Positions 1 to 13,036 of a stretch of 64,000 nucleotides of DNA are shown here, piece after piece (within the stretch, counting starts at the first letter, position 1; each line of letters begins with the position of its first letter). A program made the position numbers and the translations under genes. The notes under the pieces were generated by a model. It was given only the letters and a program-made list of their open reading frames with translations, was not told the origin of the DNA and searched no databases. Source of the DNA: Homarus americanus (lineage: Eukaryota; Arthropoda; Malacostraca; Decapoda; Nephropidae); the NCBI RefSeq assembly GCF_018991925.1, contig NW_024724368.1, positions 6,255,643 to 6,319,642 on the forward strand. The letters are read 5' to 3'.

Positions 1-83
1 TGGGGACATGTTGCTCAGATTAATGACTCTGCTGGTAGTGTTTCAACGACATGGGATCCTTTCTCTCTCTCTCTCTGTCTCCA

Positions 84-105
84 TGGTACGTACACACACA
101 CACAA

Positions 106-145
<40 letters not shown>

Positions 146-172
146 TTATCACACACACACACACACACTTAT
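84..172. repeat. (CA)n microsatellite
   Basis: An imperfect CA run interrupted by AAACA and TTAT units. The His/Thr and Val/Cys open frames across it on both strands are reading artefacts of the dinucleotide. Confidence 0.95.
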
Positions 173-240
173 CACACTCAAGTGGCGGAAGGTCAACATT
201 TAAGGTCAAATTCTTTAAACTTTTAATAATATACACAAAT

Positions 241-2110
241 TATTTTTATCTTTTTTTTTTTTGCTAACAGTTCAGGGCCCGGGTGAGTCGACCACCATTA
301 CTGTTGACAATGTATGACAGTAATTCCGTCTTGTTGCTTGGTGTTGGGGACTGAGGGTAGAGTGTGTTGGGGAGGTGGGAGAGGAAGGGAGGGGGGAAGC
401 TTGAGACCAACCCACAGAAACACAGATGGTGTGTGTGTCACTGGTCAAGAGAAACACACAACAGTGAGTGACCTCTGCGTGTGGGACAAGATGGGGGTTG
501 GGGGCGCTTAGTTGACATCCAGCGTTAGTGTCAGCGTTTCTACCCAGGGCTGACTCATCCCTCCCTCACCACCACCACAAGACACAGCCAACTGTCAACA
601 CTTTTATTACCACAATTTCTGCCTATGTTACCACAACACTCTTAACTCCAATGGCTGATTTTAACACTTGAGGTCCAACGTAAACATACCGACGATAATT
701 GCATCCAGACGTGAAATCGGTGCAGTTTATGTTAGTCTGCCATCATGGTCAGCTGGTGTCATGTTAGTCTGCCATCAAGGTCAGCTGATGTCATGTTAGT
801 CTGCCATGTATGTACAAACGATAGTTACTGTGTAATTGTGCGGCCATTTTGAATGTTAGTTTTGTGCCTCGTCTCAAGCCAGAAACAGGATGGATGGACA
901 CGAGACGCGCCCTAAGTCACTCCGCGAAGCAAGAACTCGTAAAGAAAAGAATTAAGCCAGCTACTTATGTACGTTCTTACATCTCCAGTTACGAGGATAA
1001 TTCAACGTAGGAACCTTTGAGAATGTGACCCTTGGCGTCCACACCGACCTAACACTTAACTCCTCCGCCCCGGGTGAAGTCTGGGTCATTAATTACAATT
1101 TAATTACACAAAGACGTACAGTGATAAACCCAGGCTACGTTAAGGGTCATTATCACGGAGTAAATCACCCTCTGAACACCTTTATATCACCTGAGGAGAT
1201 GTGATCATTCTTCACCGCCTCCCAACATGGTTCTGTCAACATCTCAGAAAGTCAAATGGATTCAGATTCAGATTTGTCCCTACGCAGCGCTGGGGCTAGT
1301 AAATTGCGCACCCCCTCTCATCCTATGTAAGATGAAGTTCAAAAGTATTGCAGCGCTCAACAGGGAAGCAGCGGAGTTCATGTTTAACCTCTTTTGATTT
1401 ACACAATTAACAGGCGAGAGTGCCGGAGGAGGCCATAGCTTGTGTTAGCAAGATGGTGACGGCTGGGGACCTGTAGGAAGAGGTCCCGGGGCATGGGAGG
1501 ATGTAGTGAGGGAAGGAGGGTAGGACAATGTGAGTCTGGTCGCCCGCAGAGTTTATAGACAGTCTTCACCCTCCCCCCCCCCACGCCCTCACTGACCCGG
1601 TCACAAGAGGGCAAACAGACAAGTCTTGACCTCCCCCTGGACCTCACTGACCCGGTCACAGGTAAACACGGGAGATAAGTTTATGGTATATGTTGAAGGT
1701 GTTAAGAGGGTGAGGGACATAGCAGGTGTTGTTGTGATGGTGTCTGATGAAGATAGTCAATAATATCCTTAGGTGATAGTGATGATAAACTACCCACTTA
1801 TGGTGATGATGTTAGGAGGAAAATTGATAACTGATACGATTTCGATGATGGGGTGAGATTATATGATAACGATTGATGATTTATACCCGCTGATGATGGT
1901 GATGATGGTGACACAGCAGTTGACAACACTTCTAGCCCTCGTCCCCTAGCCTCACATCCTCTACCCCCCCCCAGCCAACCCCCCGGCGTCGTTGGTTTAA
2001 GTGTGCCAGGAAGAGTGTAAGGCGCCAGGCAACGTCTAGTAGTGCTGAGGATAAAAACAACACCACCCTTCCCATGTTAACAGACCATGTGAGACTCCGT
2101 GTGAGGGGAC
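241..2110. other. Repeat-bearing non-coding stretch
   Basis: No convincing exon is visible on either strand. The stretch holds an approximately 33-bp tandem duplication at about 724-810 (ATGTTAGTCTGCCATC, two and a half copies). It also holds a short palindrome at 965-1016 whose sister copy is at 37137-37194, and GAT/GTG-rich simple sequence near 1770-1910. The minus-strand open frame at 1399-1659 has no recognisable domain. Confidence 0.5.
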
Positions 2111-2124
2111 AATGTGAGGAGGGT

Positions 2125-2376
2125 GAGTGTGTCTTGGGGTGAGTGTGTCGTGTGGTGAGTGTGTCGTGGGGTGAGTGTGTCGTGGGGTGAGGAAGAGGAG
2201 GGTGAGTGTGTCGTGGGGTGAGGAAGAGGGCGGAGAATCTATAGTTGGATATAATGGGGAGGTGTGTGGTGTGGAGGGGCAATGGAGGAGGAGGGCAATG
2301 GAGGAGGAGGGGCAATGGAAGAGGAGGGCAATGGAGGAGGAGGGGGCAATGGAGGAGGAGGGGGCAATGGACTGTT
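2125..2376. repeat. Two adjoining minisatellites
   Basis: First come GTGAGTGTGTCGTGGG units (about 16-24 bp). They are followed by GCAATGGAGGAGGAGG units (about 15-17 bp). The open frames on both strands (Pro/Leu-rich on minus, Arg/Gly-rich on plus) follow the repeat period and are not genes. Confidence 0.85.
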
Positions 2377-3530
2377 AAATCACTCACACTGTTCGTCGAG
2401 TCTTCCTTGGTCGTGGGAAAGATATGTGACAACAAACTGAGCTTCATTTTGCGAGTTAAAAATCCTTGATATTTTTTTTTTCTTCCTCCGATTTCAGATT
2501 TACAACGAAGAGAAATATAATATGAGGGTCAGCGATGGTTGAAGTTTGTAAGCATATCAGGAGGGTGATAAGGGGGGGGGGAGGGTCGCATCCAGTTACA
2601 TATCAAATAGAGCCCTAGTTTTAAATAAGCCCCTAACCTAACCAATTTAAATAAAGGCTCTATATGAACCAGCTGATAACTTGAGCCTCCGACGAGATAG
2701 CAAGCTTCCATCACCCGGCTTACCCCTCGGTCTCTCTCACGCTGATAACAGAGACCCAGGACTGATAAGAGAAGAGATAACGAGACGAATGAGAGACACA
2801 GGCGTTCACTGATTGGTGTACAGACGTGAAGGGAGGTGGGGAGGAAGGGGAGAAGAGTGTTAGTCGTGATTTGTCTGTCGGCGGGAGGGGAGGTAAGCGA
2901 GTAGTTTGTTTACCTAATGTTGGTGGGGTTGGTTGTGTGTACTGAGGGGCCGCGCGTTAATAAATCCCGGGGCTGGGAGAGATTGTTCCTTTCCTTCTGC
3001 CCCGTCTCCGCCCCGTCCCATTCCTCTTACAATGCACAATATGACCCTCTCCTTTCAGCCTGGATCGAGGGCATTTAAAGTGAGAAATCGTACAAGGGGA
3101 ATGAGAAATATACAGGTGAAGGATAAGAATGGCTTATAAATATGAGACAAGAAAACGTGAAAAGGACAAATGGAAGGGAAAACACAATGGAAGAGGCACA
3201 CGAAGAGGGAGAGGAGGTGGGAGAGGGGGTGGGAAAGGGGGATGAAGATGTGCGTGAAATAAGCTCTTAGCGATGATAACATAGACACGAGTTATTGTGA
3301 TCCCGGAGGCAGTAAAACGAACATGGTGATTATAAGACCCCGCTGAGGAACCAATCAAAACACAGGGGGGTGGGGGGGTGCTTTATACCCAAACAACGAG
3401 GCGTTACATAAACTTTTATATTAACTAACTCACTAACTAAACCTCTCAATAGTTGTTCCTCCTTGTTGGCTTTTGTTGGTATTTAATGAAAGACTCGTTA
3501 TCCATTACTGGCCAACACTGTCGAGAATGT
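2377..3530. other. Non-coding stretch without recognised elements
   Basis: No exon or element end could be supported. A small inverted repeat around AAATAGAGCCC (2607) and AAAGGCTCTATAT (2652) could form a hairpin. The rest is GA/GT-rich simple sequence, a G-run near 3365 and AT-rich unique DNA. Confidence 0.4.
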
Positions 3531-3531
3531 T

Positions 3532-3620
3532 AATGAAGGTGGTGGTAGTGATAGTGGTAATGGTGGTGGTTGTGGTGGTAAGGACTTCGCCAGGCATTAC
3601 TAAGTCTTGTGTAAGTCTCT

Positions 3621-3674
<54 letters not shown>

Positions 3675-3805
3675 CAACTTAGAGCCAAGAGAAGACAGAG
3701 TGGTGGTGGAGGAAGGCTGGTTGGTAAGGCTCCCCCACCCACTACCATTACACCACCACTACCACTACCACCACCAGTACCACTACCACCACCACCACCA
3801 TCTCA
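3532..3805. repeat. (GGT)n, (TG)n and (CCA)n cluster
   Basis: A GGT-rich block at 3537-3580, a TG run at about 3625-3674 and a CCA-rich block at 3735-3800 lie within 270 bp. The GGT and CCA blocks are complementary and could pair across the TG run. Confidence 0.85.
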
Positions 3806-4591
3806 CACTGTGGGCGGAGTCTTCCTTCTCTTATCGTCAGGATCTTGATCTCAAAATGTCAAAAGTTGGTTACATTTAATTTTTCTCGTCAGTGGGTGAG
3901 GTAAAATAGCCTCCTGCAATACTGACTTAAACTGAAGCACTAAACTAACATCCAGAAATGGCACCGGAAATATACCATGGGAGAAGATTCTTCAGGTGAT
4001 CCAAATAATGAACTTAAATGTACCTGAGCTTCGTCTACACACACAAACACAGTAAACAAACAGCTCTCATATCACCCTGCCGTTGCTCACAAACAAACTT
4101 CCAGACATTCAATAAGAAAACCAATTAGAAAGTCGAAAAAAAAAGATAAGTCATTTGCAAGACGTTGGACAATAACTTCATCTGATAATTATAGCCAATC
4201 ACTGCGCCGCGGGGAGCTCTAGCGGGGGTGAGGGAAAGTGGGGGGGGGGGGGATCCATGGAAAGGGGCGGGGCGGCGGGGGTGAGAGTGAGAGAGAGAGA
4301 GAGTCTTTCACGACGTCAAATCAACCAAAACCGGTTCTGTGGGTGGCAGTTATTGTCTTTCTCGGTCATTACCACAGGGTTGAGGAGACAGCCCATTCTT
4401 GTGCCTCTACTACCGAGGTATTGAAAGACTGGTGCTAGCAACGATGGCCCGGCCAGTCACTCGGATATTAATAACATGGTTTGGGGATTTTTCTTCTCAT
4501 TCATAGATAGATAGATAGATAGTCACGTGCATTGTTCACACAGGTAAGTATAGTACAGGTAAAGTCACCCCCACCTGATAACAGTATTTAT
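3806..4591. other. Non-coding stretch
   Basis: No gene recognised. There is a G-run at about 4241-4252, a short GA run near 4290 and a (GATA)n run near 4506-4522. Confidence 0.4.
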
Positions 4592-4696
4592 ATCACCTGA
4601 AGATTAACCACCTCACCTACCCCTCCTCCCCCAGGTAGCCTAAGGGTGTCTAATCTTCAGGTGAACAAAACTGGGGTGTCTAATCTTCATGTGATC
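4592..4696. mobile_element. Palindromic mini-element copy 1
   Basis: The left end reads ATCACCTGAAGATTAA and the right end reads TAATCTTCATGTGATC, so the ends are inverted copies. A second inverted motif, TAATCTTCAGGTG, sits inside the right half. A CCAGGTAGCCTAAGGGTG core corresponds to the middle of the better-preserved copies at 13708-13838 and 37334-37479. No coding capacity. It is inferred to be a non-autonomous foldback or MITE-like element; the mobilising family is unknown. Confidence 0.65.
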
Positions 4697-5224
4697 TATA
4701 TATATCCCTTTCTCTTGCCTAGTCGTGTACAGCTTGTTCTGTGTGGTCTTGCCTCTTAAGTGGTGTTTAAACGTGGGCAAGATAACCATCCCGAGGGATT
4801 ATATACGTGTGTAGAACAAGACCATTACAAGGCCTTTGTGTGTGATGAAGACCAAGATATCTTTGATAATTAGTACAGGAAATTAAAAACATTCCACAGA
4901 TGGGAAGGTTACACACGTCCCTAATTTTATTGAGTCCTATGTTTAACCATTAAGATTGGGCCCCCATTAAGCCTAAGTGGGCCCTTATAGGTTGTAGTCG
5001 GGGCCCATATGACAGGGGTCCATTTGGTCAGGCATTGGTAGGAAGGCCCCAGGAAGGGTTTTAATAACTAGCAGGTAGCTGAGCTGGTGAACGAGGTGCA
5101 TTTTACGTCCTCTGTTTGGACATAAGGATAAAAACATCACATAATTGAAGCTATCTGGAGGAGAACTGTGGGGGGGTGGGAAGAACATATGATTCACTGA
5201 GTAATGTTATGAGGTAGGAGCGTG

Positions 5225-5760
5225 GGATGAGACTTTCCACCATTGCTATCACCACTACTACCATTACCATCACCACCATCGCCATGAAATAGACATGAGT
5301 TACCTTACGAGAGCAACAAGTACACTTACCACTATCACCAACCGAGTTACGTGACAAATAACTACTACCACCACCACCACCACTTTCTACCACTACCACC
5401 ACCCACACTGTAATCATCACTACCCTTTGTTTTAATAACGTTTAATAACATGCTGTTGCTAGCCCCGCCCCGTCCTGCCCCGCCCCGCCGTACCCTGCCC
5501 TACCCATTGAATCTCCAGCCAGGGCACCCACTCCCACCTACTTGCTTACCCACCTACACTCACTTAAAAGAAGAGGCCATGCCCACGTATTAACCCACCT
5601 ACACTCACTCACCCACCACCCAACCCACTCATCCACCACCCAACCCACTCACCCACCCTCAAAATCAACTCCCCACCCACCCTCACCCTCGAAGCTAACC
5701 CCACATCCAATACCACCCTCAAAACTAACTCCCCACCCACCCTATCTTACCACTCAAGTC
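5225..5760. repeat. CCA/CCAC-rich simple sequence
   Basis: ACC/ATC triplet tracts at 5235-5285 and 5360-5405, then ACCCACCC-type imperfect repeats at 5545-5745. The Pro/His-rich open frame at 5542-5871 is a product of this composition. Confidence 0.75.
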
Positions 5761-6260
5761 CCACTCATCTGCCTCTCCCCCCACTCACCAACCATTGCCT
5801 CCTACACTTGGTCGTTGAGAATCGTGGTTGTAATACTTTTAACCTTGAGGAATATAAATACTAAGAACTAAACATGCAATTATTTACATGACAAATCTCT
5901 CTCATTCTCTCTCTCTCTCTCTCTCTCAGTACATAAGAGCTGCCCTGGTTCTCATAAATTATGCCAATTCCTAAATTCAGGTGTACAGTCACATGTGCAG
6001 ATTTACGTACACAACACAAGTACCGTAATATACACATGTGAAAATATCATAGTTTTGAAGTTTATTTATTGGTTTTAGTGACTTTTAACTACCAGGGATT
6101 TTAAGGAGTCATTTTAGGCTCATCTTAATCGTTTTTAGTTGACATGTTACTAGTATTTTTTAGGCTTTTAGATGTTTTTAGGTTTTAATTACTCCTGTAC
6201 ACATATAATATTAAAACGATATCATGCTAAGGTTTAGGTTTGTTTATAAAATATTAACTG
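5761..6260. other. AT-rich non-coding stretch
   Basis: A (CT)n run at about 5903-5927 and many TTTTTAGG-like words between 6120 and 6240. No exon or element terminus recognised. Confidence 0.4.
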
Positions 6261-6690
6261 GAGGTGTTGGAACCCCTTTAAGTTTATAAGACCATCAACA
6301 CCAAGACGCAAAGATCTCTTACGTGTTTACAGAATATTACCACAAGTTTGTAAAGTATAAACGCAAGAAAAATAAACAATAAGGATCACAAGGAAGGCGT
6401 TGGATCCCTTATAATCTGTAAACTGTCAAAACAAAAGATATTAAGATCCCTATCGCATACTAAATATTACCAGGGGTATGTAAAGTATAAACGCGGGAAA
6501 AACAAACAATAAGAATCAGAAGGAAGGTGTTGGATCTCCTTATAATCTCTAGACTATCAAAACAAAAGATGCTAAGATCCCTATCGCATACTAAATATTA
6601 CCAGGAGTATGTGAAGTATCGACAGAAGATAAGAGTGAAATATAAGGAATATGAGGAAGGGGTAGGAGTGTGGGATCCCTTGTGGTAGGG
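6261..6690. repeat. Diverged tandem repeat, about 130 bp per unit
   Basis: Three full units and part of a fourth. GTTGGA recurs at about 6266, 6399 and 6529, with a related GTGGGATCCC near 6670, giving periods of about 133, 130 and 140 bp. Shared blocks include ATCCCTATCGCATACTAA, AATATTACCA and GTAAAGTATAAACGC. No frame stays open across units, so it is not a protein repeat. It may be a short satellite. Confidence 0.8.
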
Positions 6691-7870
6691 TTGTGAGAGG
6701 GGGGGATCAGAGCGGCCCATAACATGAGGATATTCCCAGCGTCTCAGGTTACCACCAGTCCTTGTTGTGCCTCGTCTGGATAACATAGGATCAACACCCG
6801 ACCCCTCCCAGCCACACACACATACACGCACACACACACATAAAGACGTACATACACACATTCCCAGCCACTATTTTTTTTAATTATAGTTTTAAGCTCC
6901 TTATACATTGTTGAGGAATGTCTAGCTGTTGTTGTATATTATTTGACATCGTTAAACTTAGACACGTATATAGGTCTTGAGGTTTCTCCACTTATAAAAC
7001 AAATGTTAGTGATTACCAGGGAAGGTTTGATTAATTCCCTATAATTACCGCAGAAGATATTAATTAATTTTAGTTTTGGGGTTTAGAATTCTTTATATTT
7101 TGAGTTTACGACTAAAATAAAACGGAATAAGACGAAAATAGAACAGGATTACAAAAACAGCCAAAGGAGTTTACAAGTTTACTTTTAAGTCATTGGGATA
7201 GCTGTGGTGTAGAGCGACTCCTTCCTTGTCCTCACTAAAGACACTCATTTAACACAAGGAGACCGGGCGGGGGAGATAACATTCTTGGTCAAGTCGGAGT
7301 AGTACTGATAGTGTGTGTGTATGTTTATATGAACAGCTGTGAGAAGTAGGAAAAGATAGTCGCAGATCGAATGGGCTTTAGTCCAAATAGAGCCTAGAGT
7401 CAAGACCCTCAAAGCTAACATGAAGATAAGACATCCTAGCTCCTTTCCCCAGCTGATTAAACATACTAACCTAACCTAACCTCATCTTACTTAACCTAAT
7501 CTAACCTAACATAACCACACAGGTAGTAGGCAGCTACCAAACAGGGAGGTACTACCGCCTGGAAGATATTGGAAGCATACTGTATTGTCTAATGGTAGAC
7601 CCTGCTGCCATATGGCATCACGAAAATTGTGACCAAGTCCCAGGTTGCTGATCTGACTTTCTGCTTCATTTACACACAATTGCAGGGTCTCAATTGTTTC
7701 TCTTATTAGTGACAACACACATATACTGTATATCGTTACTCACTCTTTATCTATTTTATAATAATAATAATAATAATAGTTATTATTATTATATTGTTGC
7801 CCCCCCCCCCCCAGGTCCTGATGTGGGTCAGTGACCTGTGCCCGGGTGGGTTAATCCCCGACAAAAACCA
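6691..7870. other. Non-coding stretch with small repeats
   Basis: Holds a (CA)n patch at 6813-6862, a CCTAA-type pentamer patch at about 7468-7515, an (ATA/TTA)n hairpin at about 7758-7792 and a C-run at 7800-7812. The 7515-7690 segment ends its neighbours abruptly and may be a dispersed repeat, but I cannot classify it. No exon is supported. Confidence 0.4.
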
Positions 7871-7942
7871 CCCCAGGAAGCTTAAGAGTATTTAATCATC
7901 AGGTAAAATAATAAACTGTGGTGTCTAATCATCAGGTAATCC
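7871..7942. mobile_element. Palindromic mini-element, half copy 2
   Basis: Contains TTTAATCATCAGGTAAAATAA followed by GTGTCTAATCATCAGGTAATCC, the two inverted motifs of the right arm. The left arm is missing. Confidence 0.6.
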
Positions 7943-8254
7943 AAGACCACACTATAAAAGTTAACGATGATAACCCTGGACTACAAAGAAAGATATGAAC
8001 ACTTATCTCAGACTTTAATTAAACCTAACCACCACTTACCCGGATCCTGATTGAGGAGACGCTAACAAGACACTCAAGTGGGTTAAAAGGTCGGTGTACT
8101 GCCACACTCTACCTGCTGAGGAGGTATCTATGCAGTGTTGCGCCATGCTCTAATTACAGGTGTAGCTTATAAATAAAAAAAAATAATATTATTGTTAAGT
8201 TTTTGATTGGCTGATGAATATGATGATTTGACAACAGATTATTATTATTTTTAA

Positions 8255-8410
8255 CTTGATGATTAAACACCCTTACGCTACCTAGGGGAGGAGGGGTTAG
8301 GTTAGGTTATGTTTGATTAGCGTTAGGGTGGTTCATGTTCATGTGTAAGAAGCTAAGGGTGCCTAATCTCCACGTGAAATATACTATGGTGTCAAATCTT
8401 CAGGTAATAC
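8255..8410. mobile_element. Palindromic mini-element copy 3
   Basis: The left arm begins TTGATGATTAAACACCC, runs through GCTACCTAGGGGAGG into GGGTTAGGTTAGGTTA, then GCGTTAGGGTGGTTCATG. It ends in GGGTGCCTAATCTCC and CAAATCTTCAGGTAATAC. The telomere-like pentamers lie at the centre of the palindrome, as in copies 26898-27025 and 37334-37479. Confidence 0.7.
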
Positions 8411-11400
8411 TAATTAACAGTTAAATATAATTATATATGCTTTACCAGGTGTGTTGTTCCGTTCGTTAGTGACAGGTGAGTGGCAATTAACATTATCATC
8501 TATTATCGGTTTTCTTCTTTTTTTTTATGTTTAATCAGTAAGTCGACGTCGTTAGCAGGTTGATTGTGTGTGTCCAGTGAGGTAGAGTCTGTGTACAGTG
8601 ACAAGGGGTTGAGAGAGAGAGAGAGAGACCGTCTCAAGAGGCCAGCCTTACCTGCCTACGTTATCAAGGGAGGCTTAGCCCGACCCCGAGATACGATAAT
8701 AAGGCATACCTGAGATACGACCTTGGACAGCTTCTTAAACACTCTCTCTCTCTCTCTCTCTCTCTCACTCACACCCGCCCGCATCTAGGCTCAGTGGCGA
8801 GTCAGTAATTGTAATTTATTGGGTGAAGTGGATCGTCCGGGCCGACCCATTATACCCGCACACGTGAAGCTTCCTAGTGGACAGCGCCACCTACAGTGAT
8901 ACCCGCACGGGGCTATAATACCCACAACTGATACCCGCACGGGGCTATTATACCCACAACTACGACCCTCACAGGACATGGATATTTGCTACCCTCTTAA
9001 TTTGTTGCTGGGTTAGATATCCACTACGCTAAGCAATTGCTATGTAGGTAGGTAAGAATGATTGAAAGGGTGGGGGGGGGGGTAGGGAAAGGTAATATAG
9101 CGTAGGTTAGATTAAGATGTCACGTAAAATAGGTGATGTAGGAAGCTGTAATGGTTGATGAGGTAACCGGGGAATAACTTGAGAGAGAGAGAGAGGTATC
9201 CCCCCCTGAAAAAACACAATAATAAACACTAATCAAACATAACCCACACGGTAGAAAAAACAACAACAGCTAATGAACAAAGTCTCGAATCTTTCCTCCA
9301 TTCCAAAAACTTAAGGCGGTCCTAAATACACACACACACACACACATACACACAATGAGGTCAACCTAGCCTCCAGCTGAATCTCTGTAACATAACCCCG
9401 AAGAGCAAGTTAGCATTGTTATTCTCCCTGACGCGCCACGTTCCTCCTCCCTGACACACGAATCACAGCTAATTCACAAGTCCAACTATCGGGTGACATC
9501 ACTACAACTAACACCCGGTTGGTCACAGTTGTTGGGACACGCTAGGGGAGGAGGTGGTTGAGGGGGTAGAGTCGGGATGAAAGGGGGAATAGGGGGGAGG
9601 AAGGGGGATTGAAAGGGAAGGATAGAGGGGATGATGAAGAGAGGGGGGGGGGAGTGTGTCAGCGGGTAATCTGGTTTAATCCCCCAGAGGCTGATCAACA
9701 CAATCATCCCATCAACTAGGGTGTGAAGGACCCGTATGTCTCTCTGGCACAGCTGAGTATTGAGCTAACAAGACCAAACAACACCCACAGGATGTTCTTG
9801 TCTCCTCCTCCCCCCCACACAGTCACTCAAACCCGTTTTTTTTTTCACTCGCATTAAATATCTCTTTCACACACACACTCACTTTCCGTCTTTCTCTCCC
9901 CCCTCTCCTCTTTCCCTCACAATCTGAGTCTTGCATTTGTATACATAACACCCGGCCGTCACTACCCCGCCCTTCCCCACGACGCTGAATAACACCTTCA
10001 CGATTCCCCGCTTGTGTGTACGTAACGCAGACCCCCTCACCATGACCCCCCCCCACCCCACCTCCTCCTTCCCTGTACCCAAAACCCTACATCACGTGGT
10101 CAATGGTCCCCATCTTCGTGATTCCCCGACGATGCAAGTATCCATTTCCGTAAGTCCTTGTCCTGTGCGTGTACCTTCATCACGGTCGGGGACAGGGAGG
10201 GGCGGAGGGTCCCTCGTACCCTTGGACGCCCGAGGCAGGAGGATGCGATCAACCAGGTCCCTCGAGGCCAGCATCACCCAGCTCATTAGAGGCGGCCACC
10301 GTCTGTGACCTGTCTGCCCTGTGACCCTATGCAACCCCCCCCCCTCCCCCCCACACCCTCTGCTTTGTGTACTGCAGGCGATAAACCTTCTATCTTCTTT
10401 CTCTCTCTCCCTCTCAGCTTGCTTGCTACTAAACCCTTCTGGTGACAGCTGGTGTCATCCAAAACCTCAGCTGCACACCTGTTGCCCACCATGTGTTGCT
10501 ACCCGTGTTGTCTGTAGTGTGTGTGGCCGCGTCTCGCTGTACGTGTTTTGTCCTTGTTGACCGTGGTGTGTGTGTTCACGTCTCGCTGTACGTGTTATTT
10601 ACCAGATGTAGGTCGTTGTCCGTGTTTGTTTTCTTCTGTTCGCGAGGTGTTGACTATGTTACGTTGTTTGCTTTTGACAGTGACCAGACGTGCGGCTGTG
10701 ATACCTGTGGTGTGTGTGTGAGTGACCATCGCTCTTGGTTGTTTGTATGGCCGTGTACACTCGCTTGCCAACACCGAGGAGGAGAAGGAGGGGGGGCAAG
10801 GAGTGAGTTATGTAGATCCATGGTGTGCCCAGCGTCATTACCACCCCACTCTGAACCAGTTCCCACGCCTCCTCACCATACCCCCTTCCTTCTCCTTCAT
10901 TGCTGGAATAAACACCCATATCTCTCTGTCTCCTTTCCTCTCCCCCTCTACGTTACAAGTTACAAAAACAAATCCCACTAAAGAGACAATACAAGGTTAG
11001 TATCGTAGCTACAGTAGGATCAGAGATTAAATACAATCCCCTTTATAGTAATTAATCCTATTCCACATAAACACAGCACAATTTTTATTTAAGCCAACTC
11101 GAATAGACCGCCAAAATGTAAACAGATTCAGGGAGGTAAATCACACGCGGGCAAAAACACATGAAACCAAATCCTCAGAAAGTTTACGAGTAGTTTTAAT
11201 AAGTACAGTCAGTCTGTCTACCCTTCCAGCGTGAGGGATAAGATGTCTCTCAGATATTACGCCTCCCTCCTTGTAAAAACTCCCTCACGTCACCCTAACT
11301 TTCTTTTTTCATCGTCTTTTATCCCTGGAGCCAGACATGCGTGCGTGAGACTGAGAACCCCCCCTTCCCCCCTCCCGCCGTCAGCCCTCTCACGCGCATC

Positions 11401-11626
11401 AGCTGTTCCTGGCGTCACCATCTTTGTTGTTGTTTTTGCTGAAGCTGGTGTTTGTTGGGGTGGCTGTAGGGGGAGACGAGGACGAGGCGGTGGTCACTAT
11501 TGGAGAAAGAGAGGGAGAGAGAGAGAGGAGACAATACCCCTCCCCATCTTGCTCTTTCCTCAGCGAGTATTTTTCATCTTAGATATGATTTATTTCCTCC
11601 ACATGATGATAATGTTAATAAATGAA
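8411..11626. other. Fringe-side intronic or intergenic DNA with simple repeats
   Basis: Contains GA/CT runs (8611-8628, 8740-8767, 9180-9195), CA patches (9330-9354), a 16-20-bp doublet GATACCCGCACGGGGCTAT (8900-8950), G-runs and C-runs. The GC-rich part at 10080-10330 has open frames on both strands but no paired splice signals around a sensible frame, so no exon is called. 10480-10720 has GTGT-rich duplicated text (TCTCGCTGTACGTG at about 10530 and 10581). Confidence 0.45.
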
Positions 11627-11702
11627 GATCACCTGGAGACTAGACAACACAGCTTATTTAATCTTCGGGTGATATAAGCTGAGGGTGTCTAATGCTATCC
11701 CA
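11627..11702. mobile_element. Palindromic mini-element copy 4 (shortened)
   Basis: GATCACCTGGAGACTAG at the left, AGCTTATTTAATCTTC inside, then TAAGCTGAGGGTGTCTAATG at the right. The core with GCTACCTGG and TTAGG units is absent, so this is an internally deleted copy. Confidence 0.6.
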
Positions 11703-11795
11703 AATCTTAAATGAACAAAATTTGTTATTGTAGGGAAAAATCAATTCGGTGTGTTTCATTCGGGACAACGCCAGCCAGTCAGGTCCTCACGATCA

Positions 11796-11796
<1 letters not shown>

Positions 11797-11837
<41 letters not shown>
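11797..11837. repeat. (GA)n microsatellite
   Basis: Uninterrupted AGAG run of about 40 bases. Confidence 0.95.
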
Positions 11838-11838
<1 letters not shown>

Positions 11839-11960
11839 TTGTCCCAGGGTGCAGGGTGAGGGGGATGGCTGGTAGTGGTAACCGGGTGAGCGCGGCGTGA
11901 CAAGGTGTTCGCCGCTGTCCACCCCGAGTTTACACCGGCAAACAAATGACCCAAACTCAC

Positions 11961-12676
11961 GACACACACACTGATGGGACTCACGCCACACACTGATGGG
12001 ACTCATGACACACACTGATGGGACTCATGACACACACACTGATGGGACTCACGACACACACACTGATGGGACTCACGACACACACACTGATGGGACTCAT
12101 GACACACACTGATGGGACTCATGACACACACTGATGGGACTCACGACACACACTGATGGGACTCATGACACACACTGTTGGGACTCATGACACACTGATG
12201 GGACTCATGTCACACTGATGGGACTCATGACACACTGATGGGACTCACGACACACACTGATGGGACTCGACACACACTGATGGGACTCATGACACACACT
12301 GAAGGGACCATGACACACTGAAGGGACTCATGACACACACTGATGGGACTCATGACAACACACTGATGGGACTCATGACACACACTGATGGGACTCACGA
12401 CACACACTGATGGGACTCATGACAACACACTGATGGGACTCGACACACACACTGATGGGACTCACGCCACACACTGATGGGACTCGACGATGGGACTCAC
12501 GACACACACACTGATGGGACTCGACACACACACTGATGGGACTCACGCCACACACTGATGGGACTCATGACAACACACTGATGGGACTCACGACACACAC
12601 ACTGATGGGACTCACGCCACACACTGATGGGACTCACGACACACACTGATGGGACTCACGACACACACTGATGGGG
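11961..12676. repeat. Minisatellite, 22-26 bp unit
   Basis: About 29 units of ACTGATGGGACTCAYGACAC with a variable CA tail, which accounts for the differing unit length. Variants change GATGG to GAAGG or GTTGG, and two units are truncated. There are no unique spacers, so it is not a spacer array. The Cys/Val/Ser open frames on the minus strand come from the repeat. Confidence 0.95.
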
Positions 12677-12957
12677 TAAACTCACGTGGACTGGTTTCAT
12701 TAAGTGCGTCAGACATTTAATACCGATTTCTGTGGTCTATTTCCACATGCTCGCTAAAAATAACTCCCACCAAACACTTGTCCACCAGCCACCTGACCCC
12801 GGCCGGGTTGTGGGTCATGAGAGGTCAGGTCACCACATCAACAGGTCAGGTTGTGGGTCCAGACCGCCGCGTGGCTCCTGGACCAAGAGTATATACCTCA
12901 TTACTGTACTTGTGTTCTATGAATTGGAGAAATATTTATTACTCTGTAGATATATAG

Positions 12958-13036
12958 AATCACCTGAAGATTAGACACCCTAACTTATTTCCCTGAAGAT
13001 TAACAAACACCAGGGAGGCTAATCTTTAGATAATCC
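12958..13036. mobile_element. Palindromic mini-element copy 5 (shortened)
   Basis: AATCACCTGAAGATTAGACACCC at the left, CTTATTTCCCTGAAGATTAAC inside, and GGCTAATCTTTAGATAATCC at the right. The centre is deleted. Confidence 0.6.

Noticed and set aside
10092..10334. GC-rich minus-strand frame as a second fringe exon
   Set aside because: The peptide shares nothing with the fringe catalytic domain, and the frame next to the possible acceptor has a stop.
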